From: an uncultured bacterium
GTDB lineage: Bacteria; Pseudomonadota; Alphaproteobacteria; SP197
Assembly (NCBI GenBank): GCA_938014945.1
Contig: CALLQH010000249.1
Coordinates: forward strand, 1 to 5,658
Reading direction: 5' to 3'
Length of the DNA: 5,658 nt
Part shown: in pieces, positions 1-3,535 of the stretch
Layout of the letters: each line of letters opens with the position of its first letter
Position numbering within the stretch: position 1 is the stretch's first letter
Made by a program: the position numbers and the translations under genes
Notes under the pieces: generated by a model
Databases searched by the model: none
The model's input: only the letters and a program-made list of their open reading frames with translations
What the model was told of the DNA's origin: nothing

Positions 1-110
1 GCCTCCCGCCAGCGCTCCGCGCAGCGATCCTCGCGGGCATCGATCTTCTGGTTGGCGAGCGCCGCAGCTTGACGGGCTTCGTGGTCGATACTCGTGCTAA
101 GACTTTTCAT
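1..110 (-). CDS. Partial small phage protein, charged N-terminus (C-terminus beyond left edge)
   Basis: A minus-strand frame starts with ATG at 110-108 and stays open for 36 codons to the left edge. The product begins MKSLSTSIDHEARQAAALAN and continues with an Ala/Glu/Arg/Gln-rich, probably helical stretch containing one Cys and one Trp. I do not recognise a named family. Small proteins of this look are often found next to phage holin or lysis genes downstream of tail fibres, so a role near the lysis cassette is possible, but that rests on position only. The body of the frame is about 72% GC, like the phage structural genes, while its first codons and upstream region are AT-richer. A GAGG at 126-123 lies 12 bases from the ATG, a longer spacing than usual, so ribosome-site support is weak. 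It has the same orientation as the tail genes and is divergent from the formyltransferase gene, 125 bases away. Confidence 0.55.
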   Translation of the reverse strand, partial: MKSLSTSIDHEARQAAALANQKIDAREDRCAERWRE

Positions 111-235
111 ATCTTGGCCGAGCCTCGCGCACGGTTTGAAGTGAACGTTGTTATGGGGTTGCTTCAAATTGCAGCCGACGGCGCAGCCTCTGCTGGACGC
201 CGATCCGAGATTCAAAAGGCTGACAGGAACATCCG
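111..235. other. Divergent intergenic gap, likely promoter region without a clear consensus
   Basis: These 125 bases separate the start of the minus-strand partial gene (110) from the start of the plus-strand formyltransferase gene (236). Because the formyltransferase opposes the late phage genes, it probably has its own promoter here. I looked for -35/-10 pairs on both strands: TTGAAG occurs on the plus strand (136-141) and on the minus strand (167-162), but neither has a good TATAAT-like partner at 16-18 bases. A 7-base inverted repeat, TTTGAAG (135-141) and CTTCAAA (162-168), spans the middle and could be an operator or chance. The segment is AT-richer than the structural genes. Confidence 0.4.
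225..228 (+). promoter_or_regulatory. Shine-Dalgarno AGGA for the formyltransferase gene
   Basis: AGGA lies 7 bases before the ATG at 236-238, a normal spacing. It supports this start over the overlapping longer frames that open at 69 and 148, which are in other reading frames. Confidence 0.6.
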
Positions 236-925
236 ATGGATTATCAAGCGGCGAAGATTGGAGCCCTCACCACCTCCCAGAGTATCCTTGGGGGACGCAT
301 TGTTGGGGCCTTACGCGGAGCTGGCTTGGAAGTCGTCGCGATCCTCGACCCCACACCGACATCCGCCCGCGAGGCCAAGATTCACGAACTTCGTACGGGC
401 GGGCGACTTCCCCCTATTCCATTGCCGCATGTGCAGCGCCTCGAAGTCGCAGACCACAACTCCGCTGCAGATCAGATTGCGGGCGCAGGTTTCACGATGC
501 TCGTGAACGCCGGCACGCCGCACATTTGTCGTCCACCGCTACTCCGGGCAGCCCCCTATGGGATTCTCAATTGCCATCCCGGTCGATTGCCGGATTTTAG
601 AGGTTCCTGCGCTGTGGAACATGCCGTCTTAGAAGGCAAGGCCGTGGCAAACACTGTGCACGTAATGACAGAAGGCATTGACGAGGGACCGATCTACGCC
701 ATCGAAGACGTCTCGATGGATGCTGTTTCCTCTTACGAAGACCTTAGGGTAGAAACCTATCTTGCGGGTTTCTCACTGCTTGCTCGAACCATTGTTCGAA
801 TTCTCTCTGGCGAATTGCAGCCGATACCGCAACACAATGGGCGCACGTATCGCCCGGTCAGCGACATGGAGATGGAGCGTGTGATCGAGATAGTGGCAAA
901 GGCGACAGCCCACATATCAACCTAA
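236..925 (+). CDS. Formyltransferase-family protein, probably sugar N-formyltransferase type (phage moron candidate)
   Basis: The 229-residue protein carries the core of the formyl transferase N-terminal fold, which moves a formyl group from N10-formyltetrahydrofolate to an amine. An opening beta-alpha unit (KIGALTTSQSILGGRIVGAL, 7-26) leads to the signature NCHPGRLPDFRG at 112-123 and TVHVMTEGIDEGPI at 140-153. These supply the family's catalytic Asn112, His114 and Asp149, with a His-Asp spacing of 35, close to the 36 in PurN and Fmt. The length fits a single catalytic domain, too short for full Fmt (about 310 residues), and there is no Fmt C-terminal domain. The HPGxLPxxRG style and the GRTYRPVSD tail (202-210) resemble formyltransferases from surface-polysaccharide clusters, so an amino-sugar substrate is my inference; PurN-like activity is the alternative. 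The start is supported by AGGA 7 bases upstream. The gene opposes the phage late genes and is about 47-57% GC in sampled lines against about 70% for them, with codons such as TTA and AGA, which suggests transfer. Its stop overlaps the fibre gene's 3' end by 9 bases. Confidence 0.85.
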   Translation: MDYQAAKIGALTTSQSILGGRIVGALRGAGLEVVAILDPTPTSAREAKIHELRTGGRLPPIPLPHVQRLEVADHNSAADQIAGAGFTMLVNAGTPHICRPPLLRAAPYGILNCHPGRLPDFRGSCAVEHAVLEGKAVANTVHVMTEGIDEGPIYAIEDVSMDAVSSYEDLRVETYLAGFSLLARTIVRILSGELQPIPQHNGRTYRPVSDMEMERVIEIVAKATAHIST

Positions 926-2626
926 GCGGAACGGCGAAACCTCGAGTGACCATTTCGCCGGATTCACCACGACGTTTGTGGCGACTGCTCCGGACCCCCT
1001 GTTCGGAAGCGCAATGCTCTCATCAACGATCAACGTGTATTGGGTTGCAGAGCAAAGGAATGCAAACCCGCCCGAAGTTCCATCGGTGAAGGCAACTGAG
1101 GGCAAGATCACCCGATCTCCCAGCGCATAGCCCAGGTCCCCGCCCGCATCCGTGCACTCCAGCACCACCTTGAAGAAGTCCGGCTCCCCGCCCAGGCCGT
1201 GCGTCACCGGTGTCTTCGGGCCCGTGGTCAGCGGCGGGTTGTAGGTCGTGGTCGGGCCGCGCAGCAGCATGCCGCCGCTGGCCTTGCTCGTGTCCACGGT
1301 GTCGAGGCGGCTGGCCACCAGGTCGGTGAAGATGGGGGTCGCACCGGCGGGCGCCACCTGGATGACGTATTCCAGCTTCGTCGTGGTGTAGCTCGCTGCA
1401 ATGCCCGAACTCACGTCCAGGGTCTGGCGCAGGCCCCAGCGCACGCTGGGATGGCCGTCGGCATCCACGGCATCGCCGCCGGCAAAGCTGTTGGAGACAA
1501 AGCCGGAGAACCACACCGCCGTCGTGCCGTCATCGGAGAGCTTCACATGGACGCGCCGGTTGAAGGCGTGCGCGGCGCCGTCGCCGTCCATCTCGCTGGC
1601 CGAGCCGCCGGCGGCGCGCTGGCCCTGGGAGGTCCAGATCTCGCCCATCTCGACACCGCCCACGGAGCCCGCGGCCGGCCAGACCAGGCGGTCGGGCAGA
1701 CCCGCCTTGTGGACGTTGGAGACGCCGGCTGCCGCCGCCGCGCCCTGGATGCGGAAGTGGGAGATCGCCTCGAAGCCGCCGATGATGTCGGGAAAGCCGT
1801 TGGTACCCAGATGGATCGCCAGGGCGCCGTTGTCCTTGGTCGCCTCGTAGCGCGAGAGGATGCCGTATTCGGCATCCCAGTAGAGGTTGGTGGCGATCCA
1901 CAGCCCGTCCATCCACGAGATGTCGTAGTCGGTCGTGCCAGGGGCGCCGCCGCCAACATTGTCGTTGAAGGTCGATGTCGCCCCCACCACCGTGAAGATG
2001 CGCCAGGGCAGCGCCGTGGTCGGATCGAGGTCGAGTCCCGGCAGGCCCAGGGTGGCGCGCGCCGCGGCGGCATCGCCGTCGTCGAGCAGGCCGTTCATGA
2101 ACACCGAAACCGGATTGAGATCGCCCGAGGTGCCCTGCGCCGCCACGGGCCGCCCCTCCCCGTCGAAGGCCAGGAAACGCCCGGCGCGCTCGGCATCGAT
2201 CGGCAGCTCCAGGCTGTCGGCGGCATCGGTGCGGGGCACCGCCAGCGCCCGGCCGATCGCCTCGCCGAGCTGCTGGGCGATCATGGTCAGCTTGTCGAGC
2301 GCCCGCTCGTGGGTCTCGGCGGGGAAGCGCCCGGCTTCCTGATAGTCGGCCTCCTGAGTCGCCGGCACGGCGCGCACGATGACCAGGCTCTCGCCCGCCG
2401 TCAGGTCATGGCCGGCAAGGATGGTGAGCGTGCCGCCCCCACCGTCGGCATCGGCTACGAGGCTGTAATGCGTACCCTCGACCCAGGGGATCTCCTTGCC
2501 CTCGGCATCGCGCCGGGTGACGGCGATATGGGTATTGTCGAGGAAGGGAAAGTCGATGGGATAGGGCGGCGTGGTGCCCTCGCCGGCGACATAGACATGG
2601 CGGGCCAGGCTGCTGGAAACGGTCAT
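917..2626 (-). CDS. Phage tail fibre protein with T7 gp17-type N-terminal anchor
   Basis: This 569-residue protein is the likely receptor-binding fibre. Residues 1 to about 130 match the T7 tail fibre N-terminal family (PF03906 type): YPIDFPFLDNTHIAV (22-36), GTHYSLVAD (51-59), LTAGESLVIVRAVPATQEADY (within 75-95), and the helix HERALDKLTMIAQQL (106-120), which is very typical. This part attaches the fibre to the tail. Residues 140-200 form an Asp/Ala-rich linker, and the rest is a beta-rich shaft and tip without a recognised enzyme motif. The C-terminal section, from THGLGGEPDFFKVVLECT (475-492) to NVVVNPAKWSLEV (551-563), resembles small tip modules shared among phage fibres. The start at 2626 has GGAG 7 bases upstream. 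The gene lies 49 bases after the gp14-like gene and is probably cotranscribed with it. GC falls from about 70% to 50-62% for about the last 70 codons, which points to a swapped tip. No chaperone gene follows on this strand before the left-hand partial gene. Confidence 0.88.
   Translation of the reverse strand: MTVSSSLARHVYVAGEGTTPPYPIDFPFLDNTHIAVTRRDAEGKEIPWVEGTHYSLVADADGGGGTLTILAGHDLTAGESLVIVRAVPATQEADYQEAGRFPAETHERALDKLTMIAQQLGEAIGRALAVPRTDAADSLELPIDAERAGRFLAFDGEGRPVAAQGTSGDLNPVSVFMNGLLDDGDAAAARATLGLPGLDLDPTTALPWRIFTVVGATSTFNDNVGGGAPGTTDYDISWMDGLWIATNLYWDAEYGILSRYEATKDNGALAIHLGTNGFPDIIGGFEAISHFRIQGAAAAAGVSNVHKAGLPDRLVWPAAGSVGGVEMGEIWTSQGQRAAGGSASEMDGDGAAHAFNRRVHVKLSDDGTTAVWFSGFVSNSFAGGDAVDADGHPSVRWGLRQTLDVSSGIAASYTTTKLEYVIQVAPAGATPIFTDLVASRLDTVDTSKASGGMLLRGPTTTYNPPLTTGPKTPVTHGLGGEPDFFKVVLECTDAGGDLGYALGDRVILPSVAFTDGTSGGFAFLCSATQYTLIVDESIALPNRGSGAVATNVVVNPAKWSLEVSPFRLG
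932..960. terminator. Hairpin at the convergent gene ends, possible terminator without a U-tract
   Basis: CGGCGAAA (932-939) is perfectly complementary to TTTCGCCG (953-960), giving an 8-base stem with a 13-base loop. Three more pairs (929-931 with 963-965) are possible across a 2-base bulge. It lies within the last codons of the fibre gene, just past the formyltransferase stop. There is no run of T on either side, so intrinsic termination is uncertain; it could instead stabilise the 3' end or be chance. Confidence 0.35.
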
Positions 2627-2633
2627 TGCATGA

Positions 2634-2637
2634 CTCC
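2634..2637 (-). promoter_or_regulatory. Shine-Dalgarno GGAG for the tail fibre gene
   Basis: On the minus strand GGAG (2637-2634) stands 7 bases before the ATG at 2626-2624. It favours this start over the nearby out-of-frame ATG at 2631-2629. The rest of the 49-base gap before it is a pyrimidine-rich tract. Confidence 0.6.
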
Positions 2638-2675
2638 AGATAGAAGGGAGTGGGAAGGGCGGGAAAGAAAGGCCC

Positions 2676-3089
2676 TCAGATGACGCCGCTGGCCATCAGG
2701 CTCTTGCCGATGCTCTCGGCCTCGCCCAGCAGGTCGGACGTGCGCCGGGCGCGCCTCAGGCGCGCATCCATCTGATCGGAGGCCGCATTGACGGCTCCCT
2801 GGTAGCGCACCATCCGTGCCTGCAATTCGTCCTCGCGGGCTTTTTCCTCCAGCGCTTCCAGAGGCGAGCCGGTCGGCGCGACGCCTGCGGCGGCAAAACG
2901 TCCGCGCAGGGCCGCACTGCTGCGCGCCGCGTCTCGCCGTTCCGCGGCTTCCTGCTGGCGGGCATAGGCTGCGGTGGCCGCAGCCTGCTGTTCGGCAAAC
3001 CGGGCCTGGGCCGTGGTCGACTGCGCATCGATCAGCGGGCGCGCGAGCGAAGTGCCCATCACCAGGGCCGGACCTAGGCTGTTGGACAT
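2676..3089 (-). CDS. Internal virion / gp14-like Ala-rich coiled-coil protein
   Basis: The 137-residue product is mostly helical, rich in Ala, Gln, Glu and Arg. A short N-terminal segment (residues 5-20) is mildly hydrophobic; residues 22-62 form a long Gln/Ala-rich helix; a Gly-Pro break GVAPTGSPLEAL (69-80) is followed by a second charged helix (80-120). The pattern, a helix, then an ArgGlyxxxAla-x-Gly break with a Ser/Pro-Leu motif, then a helix with RYQGAVNAASDQ, parallels T7 internal virion protein gp14 (196 residues). That protein is ejected with the DNA and forms part of the channel through the outer membrane. Assignment rests on architecture and gene order, not clear identity, and the protein is shorter than gp14. 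The start overlaps the end of the GNAT gene by 16 bases and has a strong GGGAGG 5 bases upstream. The tail fibre gene follows after 49 bases. Confidence 0.65.
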   Translation of the reverse strand: MSNSLGPALVMGTSLARPLIDAQSTTAQARFAEQQAAATAAYARQQEAAERRDAARSSAALRGRFAAAGVAPTGSPLEALEEKAREDELQARMVRYQGAVNAASDQMDARLRRARRTSDLLGEAESIGKSLMASGVI

Positions 3090-3535
3090 GCGAGCCTCCC
3101 GCGGGCAAGCCGCATGAAGTCGTGACCCATGGGGCCGTATCCCTTCATTTCTCCCTCCTCCTTGAAGTACAGTCGGGCGAGCCAGCGCCGCCCCTCTCCG
3201 TTGTCGGTGCGCACGCTGGCCTGGATGCGGTGCAGCCCGTGTTGCGCCTCGGCCTCGGCAAGCCGTGCCGCCACCATCCGGTGCAGGGGGAGGGCAAAGG
3301 ACCCAAGGCCCGCCGCGCTAAGGCTCCAGGCCTCGCCGACGCCGCGCCACAGCAGCACGACGCCGCCGCAGGCGACTGGCGACCCGTCCAGGCACAGCGT
3401 CCAGGCCGGTCCGGCGGTCACCGCCGCCACGGCGTCATCGGGGTTCGTGCTGCCATCGGCGGCGAACACCGGCGCGGCGACGAAGGCCTCCAGATGCTGC
3501 GGCGCAAAGGCGATGCAGGTCAGCGCCGCGCTCAT
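3074..3535 (-). CDS. GNAT-fold phage protein (gp13-like), possibly non-catalytic
   Basis: The 153-residue protein has the layout of the small GNAT-like proteins encoded just after the tail tubular genes of T7-type phages and prophages. It has an N-terminal strand (LTCIAFAP, 5-12), a central strand WTLCLDGSPVACGGVVLLW (45-63), the helix LHRMVAARLAEAEAQHG (84-100), then the conserved LHRIQASVRTDNGEGRRWLARLYF (within 101-124) and the EGEMKGYGPMGHDFMRLAR end (127-145). The last part matches the usual GNAT pattern of a final helix, a strand, and a YGPxGxD motif seen in these phage proteins. The canonical acetyl-CoA loop (Arg/Gln-x-x-Gly-x-Gly/Ala) is not visible where expected, near 75-85, so a structural or assembly role like T7 gp13 is as likely as acetylation. 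Its ATG shares the ATGA overlap with the stop of the upstream gene and has no good Shine-Dalgarno, so it probably depends on translational coupling. Confidence 0.7.
   Translation of the reverse strand: MSAALTCIAFAPQHLEAFVAAPVFAADGSTNPDDAVAAVTAGPAWTLCLDGSPVACGGVVLLWRGVGEAWSLSAAGLGSFALPLHRMVAARLAEAEAQHGLHRIQASVRTDNGEGRRWLARLYFKEEGEMKGYGPMGHDFMRLARGRLACPTA
3095..3100 (-). promoter_or_regulatory. Strong Shine-Dalgarno GGGAGG for the gp14-like gene
   Basis: GGGAGG (3100-3095 on the minus strand) lies 5 bases before the ATG at 3089-3087, inside the end of the GNAT reading frame. It fixes the start and the 16-base overlap, and suggests this product is made at a higher level than the coupled GNAT protein. 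Confidence 0.7.
3532..3535 (-). other. ATGA stop-start overlap coupling two tail genes
   Basis: Read on the minus strand, ATGA contains the GNAT start (3535-3533) and the TGA stop of the tail tube gene (3534-3532). With no clear ribosome site upstream of the GNAT start, terminating ribosomes probably reinitiate here. Confidence 0.7.

Noticed and set aside
69..600. Two plus-strand frames overlapping the formyltransferase start (69-506 and 148-600)
   Set aside because: Neither shows a family motif, both conflict with the formyltransferase frame that holds the catalytic triad, and neither has a better ribosome site.
236..925. Formyltransferase as full-length methionyl-tRNA formyltransferase
   Set aside because: At 229 residues it lacks the C-terminal tRNA-contacting domain and the usual length of about 310, and there is no neighbouring def gene.
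1199..2683. Long plus-strand open frame of 494 codons antisense to the tail fibre gene
   Set aside because: Its product is Arg/Gly/Ala/His-rich with no domain, and it mirrors the fibre gene, whose motifs are clear. Long antisense frames are expected at about 70% GC.
2623..3108. Alternative minus-strand frame overlapping the gp14-like gene
   Set aside because: Product is Gly/Arg/Pro-rich; the frame from 3089 has GGGAGG at 5 bases and a coherent coiled-coil product.
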